Source of the DNA: Maribacter sp. BPC-D8
GTDB taxonomy: Bacteria; Bacteroidota; Bacteroidia; Flavobacteriales; Flavobacteriaceae
Assembly: GCF_035207705.1 (NCBI RefSeq)
Contig: NZ_CP128187.1
Coordinates: 3,782,001-3,846,000 of the forward strand
Reading direction: 5' to 3'
Length of the DNA: 64,000 nt
Shown: positions 8,024 through 16,030 of the stretch, piece by piece
How the letters are laid out: each line of letters begins with the position of its first letter
How positions within the stretch are numbered: position 1 is the first letter of the stretch
Translations under genes and position numbers: made by a program
Notes under the pieces: model-generated
Database searches by the model: none
What the model was told of the DNA's origin: nothing
The model's input: only the letters and a program-made list of their open reading frames with translations

Positions 8024-10570
8024 TTATAGTATCTCTTCAACCTTTTTACTTTTGGCCTCCCAATGTTTTGGCATTTTTTGATCACGCAACGGTACAAAAA
8101 CTAAGTTGTCATCTCTATCGTCAGAATTCACAAAATGGTTGAAACGTTTCTTTGTTTCTTCATTTTCAATGGCCTGTTTCCATTCACACTCATATGCATC
8201 AATCAAAAATTCTATTTGCTGCTCTAATTCGGCATTGATATTTAGGCTGTCTTCGATAACTACTTTTTTAAGCTCCTCTATACCACCTTCTAATTTATCT
8301 AACCAAGCTGCTGTTCGCATCAATGGTGCGGCAGTTTGTATATAGTACATTAGATAACGATCTAAATATTTTATTACAGTTTCGTTGTCTATTTGTTCGG
8401 CTAATAATTTGGCATGTTTAGGTGTTGCACCACCATTACCGCCAACATATAAATTCCAACCGCCCTCTACTGCGATTACGCCAAAATCTTTTCCACGTGC
8501 TTCAGCACACTCACGTATACAACCAGATACGCCTCCTTTTAATTTATGTGGTGAACGTAACCCTTTATATCTATTTTCTAATTCTATTGCAAAAGAGATA
8601 CTTTCATCTAATCCGTAGCGGCACCATGTTGATCCTACACAACTTTTTACCGTTCGTAAAGATTTACCGTAGGCATGTCCGCTTTCAAAACCGGCATCAA
8701 TTAATTCTTTCCAGATGGCAGGTAAATCATTTAATTCCGCTCCGAAGAAATCGATACGTGCACCACCTGTAATTTTGGTGTACAGGTTATATTTTGAACC
8801 TATTTTACCTAGAACGATTAAATCTTGAGGTGTAATTTCTCCACCTGCGATTCTTGGTACTACAGAGTACGTTCCATTACGTTGAATGTTTGCCAAGAAT
8901 TTATCATTCGTATCTTGAGTAACATCTTCTACGTTAGGGGTAACATTATATAAACTTGCGAATATTGAAGAAACTAAAGGTTTACAAGTCTCACATCCAT
9001 GACCGGTACCACAAGTATCTAAAACTTCATTGAAACTTGTTAGTTTCTTGGTTTTTATAATGATGTATAGTTCTTGACGGCTATATTCAAAATGCTCACA
9101 GATAACATTTTTAACCGTTTTACCTAGAGACTTTAAAGTTTCATTTACAAGATCCGTCACCATTGGTTTGCAACCACCACAACTTGTACTTGCTTTGGTG
9201 CAGCCGATAACACCAGCTAAATCTTCGCAAGTACCATCTTTAATTGAATTACAAATTTCACCTTTAGTTACATTCTCACAAGAACAAATTTGAGCTTCAT
9301 CTGGCAAATCTAAAGCACTACCAAAAGCAGAACCACCTTCGCTTGCAGGTAGAATTAATTGAGAAGCATCTTCAGGAATTGCCATTCCGTTCAAGTAAAT
9401 TTGGTGGAGCATACTATAATCAGATGCGTCACCAACTAGAATACCACCTAGCAGTTCTTTGCCATCGAGGCTAACATTAATTCTTTTATATAAATGTTGT
9501 GTTTTGTTTTCAAAAATTATGGAGTGTCCCTTTGCTGCAGGCATAAAAGGCTCTCCAAAACTAGCAACATCAACCCCAATTAACTTTAGTTTGGTCGACA
9601 TGTCTATTTCAGCAGGCATTAGTGTTTCTGTATGGCCTAAAATTTGGTCTACTGCCACACCGGCCATATCGTAGCCAGGTGCAACTAACCCGTAAATCAT
9701 TTGATTATAAAGAGCAATCTCACCAATGGCGTATATATTGCTATCAGATGTTTGCATTTTGTTATCGACAACAATACCGCCACGAACACCAACTTCTAAT
9801 CCAGAACTTCTGCCTAGCTCGTCTCTTGGGCGAATACCTGCAGAAACTACTAACATTTCAACATCTAAAACATCATCTTCTCCAAATTCCATTCCTGTAA
9901 TGTATCCATCATCTCCAAGAATTTGATTGGTAGCTTTACTTAGATGTATGTTTAAACCAATAGATTCCAGTTTCAATTGTAGTACTTGACTACTTCTAGA
10001 GTCTAACTGTCTCGGCATTAATTTTGGCGCGAACTCTACGATGTGTGGTTCTAAACCCATATCCATAACTGCCTTGCCAGCTTCTAATCCTAGAAGTCCG
10101 CCACCTAGAACAGCAGCTTTCGCATTTGGGTTCTTTGCCTTCAGTTTAGCGGCGTAAGCCAACATGCCTTCTAAGTCTTCTATAGTTCTGTATACAAAAA
10201 CACCTTCTTTCTCAACACCTTTAATAGGCGGTACAAAAGCAGATGATCCTGTTGCTAAAACCAGATAGTCATAAGAAAACGCTCTGTCTTTGGCTGTGGT
10301 GATGGTTTTATTCGTTCTGTGGATGTCGGCAACGCGTTCATCTACTATTAATTCTATACCATTTTCTGCGTACCATTCTGCCGGAGCCATTTCTAGGGCT
10401 TTAGCATCTTGGTTTTCAAAAAATTCACTTAGGTGAACTCTATCATATGCAGGTCTGGGCTCTTCTCCAAAAACAATAAGTTTAAATTGATTGCTTTCTT
10501 CTTTAGCTACAAACTTCTCACAAAATTTGTATCCTACCATTCCATTACCGACAACTAGTATAGTTTTCAT
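8024..10570 (-). CDS. nirB: NAD(P)H-dependent nitrite reductase large subunit NirB
   Basis: This 848-residue protein has the full NirB order. An FAD/NAD(P)H oxidoreductase opens it (ILVVGNGMVGYKF, AAVLGGGLLGLEAG). Two BFD-like [2Fe-2S] segments follow (CSCENV...TSCGGC and CGTGHGCETC), then a ferredoxin-like half domain and the siroheme/[4Fe-4S] domain. The C-x5-C and C-x3-C ligands are visible in SCVGSTWCRYG and GCIRECAEARGKDFG. It reduces nitrite to ammonium in the cytoplasm. It heads the minus-strand operon nirB-nirD-DUF4202-kinase-dehydrogenase, and its start is 30 bases from the operator at 10601-10616. Confidence 0.96.
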   Translation of the reverse strand: MKTILVVGNGMVGYKFCEKFVAKEESNQFKLIVFGEEPRPAYDRVHLSEFFENQDAKALEMAPAEWYAENGIELIVDERVADIHRTNKTITTAKDRAFSYDYLVLATGSSAFVPPIKGVEKEGVFVYRTIEDLEGMLAYAAKLKAKNPNAKAAVLGGGLLGLEAGKAVMDMGLEPHIVEFAPKLMPRQLDSRSSQVLQLKLESIGLNIHLSKATNQILGDDGYITGMEFGEDDVLDVEMLVVSAGIRPRDELGRSSGLEVGVRGGIVVDNKMQTSDSNIYAIGEIALYNQMIYGLVAPGYDMAGVAVDQILGHTETLMPAEIDMSTKLKLIGVDVASFGEPFMPAAKGHSIIFENKTQHLYKRINVSLDGKELLGGILVGDASDYSMLHQIYLNGMAIPEDASQLILPASEGGSAFGSALDLPDEAQICSCENVTKGEICNSIKDGTCEDLAGVIGCTKASTSCGGCKPMVTDLVNETLKSLGKTVKNVICEHFEYSRQELYIIIKTKKLTSFNEVLDTCGTGHGCETCKPLVSSIFASLYNVTPNVEDVTQDTNDKFLANIQRNGTYSVVPRIAGGEITPQDLIVLGKIGSKYNLYTKITGGARIDFFGAELNDLPAIWKELIDAGFESGHAYGKSLRTVKSCVGSTWCRYGLDESISFAIELENRYKGLRSPHKLKGGVSGCIRECAEARGKDFGVIAVEGGWNLYVGGNGGATPKHAKLLAEQIDNETVIKYLDRYLMYYIQTAAPLMRTAAWLDKLEGGIEELKKVVIEDSLNINAELEQQIEFLIDAYECEWKQAIENEETKKRFNHFVNSDDRDDNLVFVPLRDQKMPKHWEAKSKKVEEIL

Positions 10571-10600
10571 ACGCTTACTTATTTAGCTACAGAGCAATAT

Positions 10601-10616
10601 TACGTATAAATACGTA
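10601..10616. promoter_or_regulatory. NarL-like 7-2-7 operator between nirB and cobA
   Basis: TACGTAT-AA-ATACGTA is a perfect inverted repeat with the spacing of NarL sites (TACYYMT-N2-AKRRGTA), each half differing only at the fourth position. It lies in the divergent nirB/cobA intergenic region and could serve both operons. A TAnnTTTG-like element (TATGTTTA, 10624-10631) follows on the cobA side. A single further heptamer lies at 10644-10650. Binding by the island's response regulator is inferred. Confidence 0.7.
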
Positions 10617-10688
10617 TATATTCTATGTTTATATCAAAAAAAATACGTATTCTTGTTGCTGAATCGATAATTAATAAAGCTAAATACT

Positions 10689-11468
10689 ATGAAGATGGAA
10701 TTAGAGAAAACGGCAAAAGTTAGTTTAGTAGGAGCAGGTCCTGGAGCTAAAGACCTAATAACAGTAAGGGGTTTGAAGGTATTGAACGAAGCGGATGTTA
10801 TATTATACGATGCATTAGTTAGCGATGAATTATTATCTGAACTACGTACCGATATGCCTAAAATATATACAGGTAAAAGATGTGGAAAACACTCCCATAC
10901 CCAAGATGAAATCAATGAACTAATAGTAAAATACGCATTTGAGTTTGGACATGTAGTCCGTTTAAAAGGCGGAGATCCATTTGTTTTTGGTAGAGCTAAT
11001 GAAGAGATAGAATATGTAGAAGCATTTGGTATACCTGTAAGTATTGTACCTGGTATTTCAAGTTCGATTGCCGTACCATCTAGTCAAGGAATACCAATGA
11101 CCAAAAGAGGGGTAAGCAGTAGTTTTTGGGTAATGACCGCTACTAAAAAAGATGGTACATTCTCACAAGATTTGCAATATGCAGCAAAATCATCTACCAC
11201 AATGGTCATATTAATGGGGATTAGAAAACTTATTGAAATAGTAGATGAGGTCAGTAAATATAGAGGTAGAATGACGCCTATAGCTGTAATACAAAACGGA
11301 ACCACAGAAAATGAAAGCTGCGTTGTGGCTAGCTTAGATAGTATTCAACATCATACATCTAATATAGATACAACGATGCATGGTATTATTGTTATCGGTG
11401 ATGTAGTAGCCGATCATCCATCTTTCTTTGAAGAGGAAGTACAGCGTATATTGCATGATGCTATTTAA
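10689..11468 (+). CDS. cobA: Uroporphyrinogen-III C-methyltransferase (siroheme synthesis)
   Basis: This 259-residue protein matches the SUMT family: SLVGAGPGAKDLITVRG at the N terminus, KRCGKHSHTQDEIN, and the SAM-binding RLKGGDPFVFGRANEE. It methylates uroporphyrinogen III twice to precorrin-2, which the dehydrogenase at 4555-5139 then oxidises. It is divergent from nirB, with a shared regulatory region. An ATG two codons downstream (MELEK) is an alternative start. Confidence 0.94.
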   Translation: MKMELEKTAKVSLVGAGPGAKDLITVRGLKVLNEADVILYDALVSDELLSELRTDMPKIYTGKRCGKHSHTQDEINELIVKYAFEFGHVVRLKGGDPFVFGRANEEIEYVEAFGIPVSIVPGISSSIAVPSSQGIPMTKRGVSSSFWVMTATKKDGTFSQDLQYAAKSSTTMVILMGIRKLIEIVDEVSKYRGRMTPIAVIQNGTTENESCVVASLDSIQHHTSNIDTTMHGIIVIGDVVADHPSFFEEEVQRILHDAI

Positions 11469-11613
11469 CTCTAATCTTATACGTATTAAGACCTTTTAAT
11501 CTTCTAATCTCTTAATGTAGAGGTGGTCAATGTCAATCTCAAATTAAGGATTTATAAAAATCTCCTGCTAAATAATATCGATTCTCTATTTTATCCTTCT
11601 CAAATTCCGTATT

Positions 11614-11629
11614 TACATAAAAATACGTA
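11614..11629. promoter_or_regulatory. Upstream, degenerate NarL-like site before narK
   Basis: TACATAA-AA-ATACGTA has one perfect half and one 5-of-7 half in the 7-2-7 arrangement, 25 bases upstream of the better narK site. Tandem sites would fit cooperative binding; this is inferred from pattern only. Confidence 0.45.
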
Positions 11630-11653
11630 TTTGCGCTTATAAAATTATAATAC

Positions 11654-11669
11654 TAAGTATTTATACGTA
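11654..11669. promoter_or_regulatory. NarL-like operator of narK
   Basis: TAAGTAT-TT-ATACGTA has one perfect half and one with a single change. It lies 10 bases upstream of the -7 element and occupies the place where a -33 TTG would be expected. No TTG is present there, which suggests an activator-dependent promoter. Confidence 0.6.
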
Positions 11670-11679
11670 TTAATTATAG

Positions 11680-11687
11680 TAGGTTTG
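11680..11687 (+). promoter_or_regulatory. Predicted -7 promoter element of narK
   Basis: TAGGTTTG matches the Bacteroidetes TAnnTTTG consensus, 31 bases before the narK ATG. It lacks a partner TTG upstream; the NarL-like palindrome sits there instead. Confidence 0.6.
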
Positions 11688-11718
11688 TATATCAATAGGA
11701 ACTAAAACGAACTATATT

Positions 11719-13131
11719 ATGGAAAATCTATCTAAAAAATCGACAACCTTAAAATTAACAGATTTGAAAAGTATGCCAATACGTACTTTTTGGATTACAT
11801 CAATAGCATTCTTTATATGCTTTTTTGCTTGGTTTGGAATTGTACCATTTATGCCCGACGTGGTAAAAGATTTAGGTTTGACTCCTGATCAAAAATGGAA
11901 CTCAATTATTTTAGCAGTAACCGGTACTGTTTTCGCTAGATTATTAATTGGAAAATTATGTGATAAATATGGTCCTAGATTATGTTATACCTATTTATTG
12001 ATATTTGGTGCCATACCCGTAATACTAATTGGCTTTGTACAGACACCAACACAATTCTTAATATGTAGATTGTTTATAGGGTTTATTGGAGCATCATTCG
12101 TAATAACGCAATTTCATACTTCTATTATGTTTGCCCCCAATATTGTTGGTACTGCCAATGCTACCTCAGCAGGATGGGGAAATTTAGGTGGTGGTGCCAA
12201 TCGTCTTGGTATGCCTTTAATTGCGGCAGCTGTAGTAAGTTTTGGTGTTGCAGATGAAATTGCTTGGAGGTATTCAATGATCATTGCTGGGGTAATTGCA
12301 ATGTTAATGGGTGTTGTTTATTACTTTTTTACTCAGGATACTCCCGAAGGAAACTTCAAAGAATTAAAGGAGGCTGGTAAGATGCCGACACTTAAAAAAG
12401 ATGAAGAATCATTTTTAAGTGTATTGAAAGATTACAGAGTGTGGATTCTTTTCATCGTATACGCAGCATCTTTCGGTATGGAACTTACCGTTTATGGTAC
12501 TATGGATGATTACTTGCAAAACACATTCGGACTTACACGGTCTATGGCTGGTAATTTGGTACTTTCTTTTGCATTGATGAACATATTTGCCCGAACCTTA
12601 GGCGGATTTTTTGGTGACCGTTTCGGTAGATTAAAAGGGTTACGTGGTAGAGTTCTTTTCTTAACCGTTATTCTTGCTCTTGAAGGTGCTATGCTTTCTA
12701 TATTTTCATTGACTACCAGTTTTGCATTGGGTATTATATTCTTAATTGCTTTTAGTATTACTGTACAAATGGCAGAAGGTGCAACCTTCTCTGTAGTGCC
12801 ATTTATAAATAAAAAAGCCATTGGTTCTATATCTGGTATCGTAGGTGCAGGTGGTAATGTAGGTGCATTTTTAGCAGCATTATTACTTAAATCTAAATCG
12901 GCAATGGCAGAAACAAATGCTTTAGCAGCAAATTCAAATTTAGGTGAAGAAGCTATGAAAGCGGCACAAGCTGCTGCTGCTTCGGGTGCTGTTTCTAGTG
13001 GGTACTTTATTATCGGTGGTTTTGTAGCCATTACCGCGCTAACAACCTTGGCAATTAAATTTTCTACAGCCGATGAAAAAGCGGTTAAAGAAGAAATGAA
13101 AGCCGAATTTAAGTTAGCAAGCTTAGACTAA
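11719..13131 (+). CDS. narK: Nitrate/nitrite MFS transporter
   Basis: This 470-residue protein has about twelve membrane segments. It carries both nitrate signature motifs of the NNP family, AGWGNLGGGANRLG (around residue 155) and GSISGIVGAGGNVGAF (around 375). It also has the Arg residues expected to bind nitrate, in FARLLIGKLCDKYGPR and NIFARTLGGFFGDRFGR. It would import nitrate, or exchange nitrate and nitrite, for the cytoplasmic reductases. The porin gene follows about 105 bases downstream. Confidence 0.93.
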   Translation: MENLSKKSTTLKLTDLKSMPIRTFWITSIAFFICFFAWFGIVPFMPDVVKDLGLTPDQKWNSIILAVTGTVFARLLIGKLCDKYGPRLCYTYLLIFGAIPVILIGFVQTPTQFLICRLFIGFIGASFVITQFHTSIMFAPNIVGTANATSAGWGNLGGGANRLGMPLIAAAVVSFGVADEIAWRYSMIIAGVIAMLMGVVYYFFTQDTPEGNFKELKEAGKMPTLKKDEESFLSVLKDYRVWILFIVYAASFGMELTVYGTMDDYLQNTFGLTRSMAGNLVLSFALMNIFARTLGGFFGDRFGRLKGLRGRVLFLTVILALEGAMLSIFSLTTSFALGIIFLIAFSITVQMAEGATFSVVPFINKKAIGSISGIVGAGGNVGAFLAALLLKSKSAMAETNALAANSNLGEEAMKAAQAAAASGAVSSGYFIIGGFVAITALTTLAIKFSTADEKAVKEEMKAEFKLASLD

Positions 13132-13236
13132 TAAAAAACCTACTAAACATTTTAACACTACTTAATGCCAAGCATTGACCGAATTAATTTAATAAGGTTG
13201 ATTAGAATGCTATGTCATTATCCTAAATAATATTCA

Positions 13237-14520
13237 ATGAAAAATCAATATATAATAGCGGCGCTTGTCTTTCTATGTGTACAAATGGCAATGGCCCAAT
13301 TTACCTTAGACGGGCAGTTTAGACCAAGAACAGAATATAGAAATGGTTTCGGAAGCATAATTCCTGATGCTGCAGATGCAGGATTTGCAATCTCTACCCG
13401 TGCACGTTTAAATGCAAAGTATGAGTCGGAAGCGTATCAATTTTATTTGAGCATACAAGATGTGATGGTTTGGGGTGAGAACAGACAAATTTTACCAGAT
13501 GACCAGAACGATTCTTTTGCTGTATTTGAAGCGTGGGCAAGCATTAATTTAGGCAAAGGCTGGTCTACTAAGTTAGGCAGACAAGTTATTTCATATGACG
13601 ACCAGCGTATTTTTGGCGGATTGGATTGGGCGCAACAAGGTAGAAACCATGACGCGGGACTTTTAAAGTACAAGAAAGACAAATTTATGTTAGATGTAGG
13701 TCTTGCTTTTAGTCAAGATTTTGATAACCCAACAGGGTTTCAATCTGTAGGTACAGCGTATAATACATCTGGTTTTTTTACCTATAAAACCATGCAATAT
13801 CTATATGCCAAACAACAATGGGATAAATTCTCTGGTAGTATTTTAGCATTGAATAACGGATTTCAAAATTTCGATACCGAAGGTGCTGCAGATGGGTTAA
13901 GTAGTTTACAAACTATAGGTACGCATTTGAGTTATAAAGTAGGTAAATTTAATGCAGAGGCGAATGCATTTATACAAACAGGTGAAAGACAGAATGAGGT
14001 CAAAGTTGGTGGAGCCTATTTATTAGGTTTAGAGCTTGGGTATAAGGCTAGCGATAAAGTGTCTTTAGGGTTAGGTGCAGAAGTGATCAGCGGAAACAAA
14101 GCGGATACTGCAGACAAAACAGAAGCATTTTTTCCACTATACGGAACCAATCATAAGTTCAACGGCTTCATGGATTATTTCTACGTAGGTAACCACGCAA
14201 ATTCGGTAGGTCTTTTTGATATTCATGCCAGTGCAAAATTCGATTTAGGTAAGCAATCTAGTTTATTGGTTAAAGTATTGAACTTTAGCGGCGAGCAAGA
14301 ATTACCAAGCGGAGAAAAATCTTTGGGTACCGAAATTGATTTGGTATTTGCCAAAAAGTTCAATGGTTATGGTCTTGCAATTGGGTATTCTCAAATGTTC
14401 GCTGCAGATGGTATGTATGAACTTAAAGGGGTTACAGAAGACTTAGCGGCAAGTAGTCAAAATTGGGCTTGGGTACAATTAACGATCAAGCCTCAATTTT
14501 TGAATACCAAAAAAGAATAG
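13237..14520 (+). CDS. Outer-membrane beta-barrel of the alginate-export type, candidate nitrate porin
   Basis: This 427-residue protein has a signal peptide (YIIAALVFLCVQMAMAQ) followed by amphipathic strands throughout. It resembles the alginate_exp/DUF1302 barrel family: FTLDGQFRPRTEYRNGFG near the mature N terminus, KLGRQVISYDDQRIFGGLDWAQ, and a final aromatic strand (WAWVQLTIKP). Its place between narK and the response regulator, inside a nitrate island with no polysaccharide genes, suggests that it passes nitrate across the outer membrane; this is inference from context. A strong terminator follows. Confidence 0.8.
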   Translation: MKNQYIIAALVFLCVQMAMAQFTLDGQFRPRTEYRNGFGSIIPDAADAGFAISTRARLNAKYESEAYQFYLSIQDVMVWGENRQILPDDQNDSFAVFEAWASINLGKGWSTKLGRQVISYDDQRIFGGLDWAQQGRNHDAGLLKYKKDKFMLDVGLAFSQDFDNPTGFQSVGTAYNTSGFFTYKTMQYLYAKQQWDKFSGSILALNNGFQNFDTEGAADGLSSLQTIGTHLSYKVGKFNAEANAFIQTGERQNEVKVGGAYLLGLELGYKASDKVSLGLGAEVISGNKADTADKTEAFFPLYGTNHKFNGFMDYFYVGNHANSVGLFDIHASAKFDLGKQSSLLVKVLNFSGEQELPSGEKSLGTEIDLVFAKKFNGYGLAIGYSQMFAADGMYELKGVTEDLAASSQNWAWVQLTIKPQFLNTKKE

Positions 14521-14544
14521 GGTTTTACAAGGATTTAGTTAGTT

Positions 14545-14592
14545 ATACGGTCTATACAGCATTGGTTGTGTAGACCGTATTGTTGTTTTTAA
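14545..14592 (+). terminator. Rho-independent terminator after the porin gene
   Basis: A 14-bp stem (ATACGGTCTATACA with TGTGTAGACCGTAT, one G-T pair) closes an 8-base loop and is followed by TGTTGTTTTT. It separates narK-porin transcription from the response-regulator promoter. Confidence 0.85.
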
Positions 14593-14611
14593 AATATGTA
14601 ATTTAGCACGG

Positions 14612-14627
14612 TACGTATAATTACCTA
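14612..14627. promoter_or_regulatory. NarL-like operator at the response-regulator start
   Basis: TACGTAT-AA-TTACCTA has one perfect half and one 5-of-7 half with 7-2-7 spacing. It ends only 4 bases before the likely TTG start codon, so binding could block transcription or translation start, giving negative autoregulation. The position is unusual for an activator site. Confidence 0.5.
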
Positions 14628-14631
14628 TATT

Positions 14632-15303
14632 TTGAGTGAAACAACGAGGATAGTATTGGCAGATGATCACGCTTTGGTTAGGGACGGAATCCGTTCTTTA
14701 TTGGAATCTGAATCTGATTTAGAAGTGATCGGTGAAGCATCGAATGGTAAAGAAGCTATTGAATTGGTGGGGAAGGTAAATCCTGATCTTTTAATCATTG
14801 ATATTAGAATGCCCGTTATGAACGGTATTGATGCCGTAGCAGAATTGACCAAAAGCAATTCTGAGGTGAAGACCATTATACTATCTATGCACGACTCAGA
14901 AGAATACATTTTAAAATCTATTAGCTCTGGTGCAAATGGGTATTTATTGAAAGATACCGATAAATCAGAATTCATTAAGGCAATACACACCGTAAGAGAA
15001 GGTGGTAAATACTTTAGCGGAGACATAAGTAATGTTCTTGTAAATAACCTGTTGAGTGCTAAAAAACAAGTGGTTAAAGAAGAAGAGCCACGTAAAAACG
15101 CCGACAATGTTTTTGATTTAACGAATAAAGAATTGAAAGTATTAGAGTTGGTATTGTCTGGTTTAACCAATCAACAGATATCAGAAAAACTTCAAAACAG
15201 TAAACGTACTATTGAAACACATCGTTTTAATTTAATGCGTAAGATGGATGTAAAAAACCTTATTGACCTTTCTAAAAAGGCACAGAAGCATAATTTGATT
15301 TAG
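14632..15303 (+). CDS. NarL/LuxR-family response regulator, likely partner of the NarX-like kinase
   Basis: This 223-residue protein has a receiver domain (residues about 4-120) with the acidic pair in VLADDHALVRDG, phospho-acceptor Asp57 in LLIIDIRMPVMNG, and the conserved Lys in GYLLKDTD. A LuxR-type helix-turn-helix is at about 160-220 (LTNKELKVLELVLSGLTNQQISEKL, RTIETHRFNLMRKM). The start is a TTG; no in-frame ATG precedes the receiver domain before a stop at 14599. No kinase gene is adjacent, but the HisKA_3 kinase at 5126-6976 is the obvious partner. Confidence 0.9.
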   Translation: MSETTRIVLADDHALVRDGIRSLLESESDLEVIGEASNGKEAIELVGKVNPDLLIIDIRMPVMNGIDAVAELTKSNSEVKTIILSMHDSEEYILKSISSGANGYLLKDTDKSEFIKAIHTVREGGKYFSGDISNVLVNNLLSAKKQVVKEEEPRKNADNVFDLTNKELKVLELVLSGLTNQQISEKLQNSKRTIETHRFNLMRKMDVKNLIDLSKKAQKHNLI

Positions 15304-15319
15304 TTTTTTGTGTGGTTGA

Positions 15320-15808
15320 ATGTTAAACAATATTTTGAAACACATGACATTTACTCAAGTCCTCACTAAATTAAAGGCATATCCTGATGATAAAATCAAA
15401 CAATGTGCTTTGGAAATGGAAAATGATGATGTTTTATTTCAGAAAGGGTTTTCAAAACCAAGAACGGAATTACAAAGTCTTTACGCCTTGAGATTGAATA
15501 TTGCAAAGGACATAAATCCTTCGAAATTCACAAAAGATGAATTTAAGACTTGGGACCTTGCAATGAAAGATCTTTTAAAAAGTAACGCAATTAATACATA
15601 TTTAAATGTTGTTCACACAAAATTAAATAGCTATTTCTTCTTCTGGAACTCTGAATCGCATAAACTTGATGCTTATATCAAATTGAAAAGTAAAAGTACT
15701 ATAGAAGAATCTGAATTAAGAAATGATGAAATAATTGAAAAAGGATTTTCGGTATCTCAAATTAAGTTCAGTAAAGGCGTAAAAGTAAGAGATTGGAAAA
15801 AGAAATAA
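15320..15808 (+). CDS. Conserved-looking cytoplasmic protein, function unknown
   Basis: This protein has 162 residues, or 154 if started at the ATG at 15344 (MTFTQVLTKLKAY). It is lysine-rich, mixed helical, without signal peptide, membrane segment or metal motif. I recognise no family. It begins 16 bases after the response regulator and ends before the nitrate reductase operator, so it may be cotranscribed with the regulator. A link to nitrate metabolism is suggested by position only. Confidence 0.55.
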   Translation: MLNNILKHMTFTQVLTKLKAYPDDKIKQCALEMENDDVLFQKGFSKPRTELQSLYALRLNIAKDINPSKFTKDEFKTWDLAMKDLLKSNAINTYLNVVHTKLNSYFFFWNSESHKLDAYIKLKSKSTIEESELRNDEIIEKGFSVSQIKFSKGVKVRDWKKK

Positions 15809-15960
15809 ATTCCGCCTAAAAATATTCTCAGTACAGTTCACTCAGCCAATATTTCATTTTAACATTTCAATACCTCACTTTCCTATTTATTGATTCATTC
15901 TCAGTCTTAAGGCAGAATAATTGCGGATCACTCGATTATACGCAGAACATTTACGATAAA

Positions 15961-15984
15961 AAAGTACGTATTTATACGTACTTT
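15961..15984. promoter_or_regulatory. Perfect 24-bp palindrome, operator of the nitrate reductase gene
   Basis: The NarL-like core TACGTAT-TT-ATACGTA (15965-15980) is extended by AAAG and CTTT to a perfect 24-base inverted repeat. It is the best of the five sites and lies about 50 bases upstream of the preferred ATG. TATAATTTG at 15986-15994 could be the -7 element just downstream, with one extra spacer base. Confidence 0.75.
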
Positions 15985-16030
15985 TTATAATTTGCAGTAT
16001 ACTTCTGAACCATTCTTTATCACTGATAAA

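Noticed and set aside
8106..9926. Several plus-strand ORFs across nirB
   Set aside because: They are shadow frames of nirB, whose domains account for the whole stretch.
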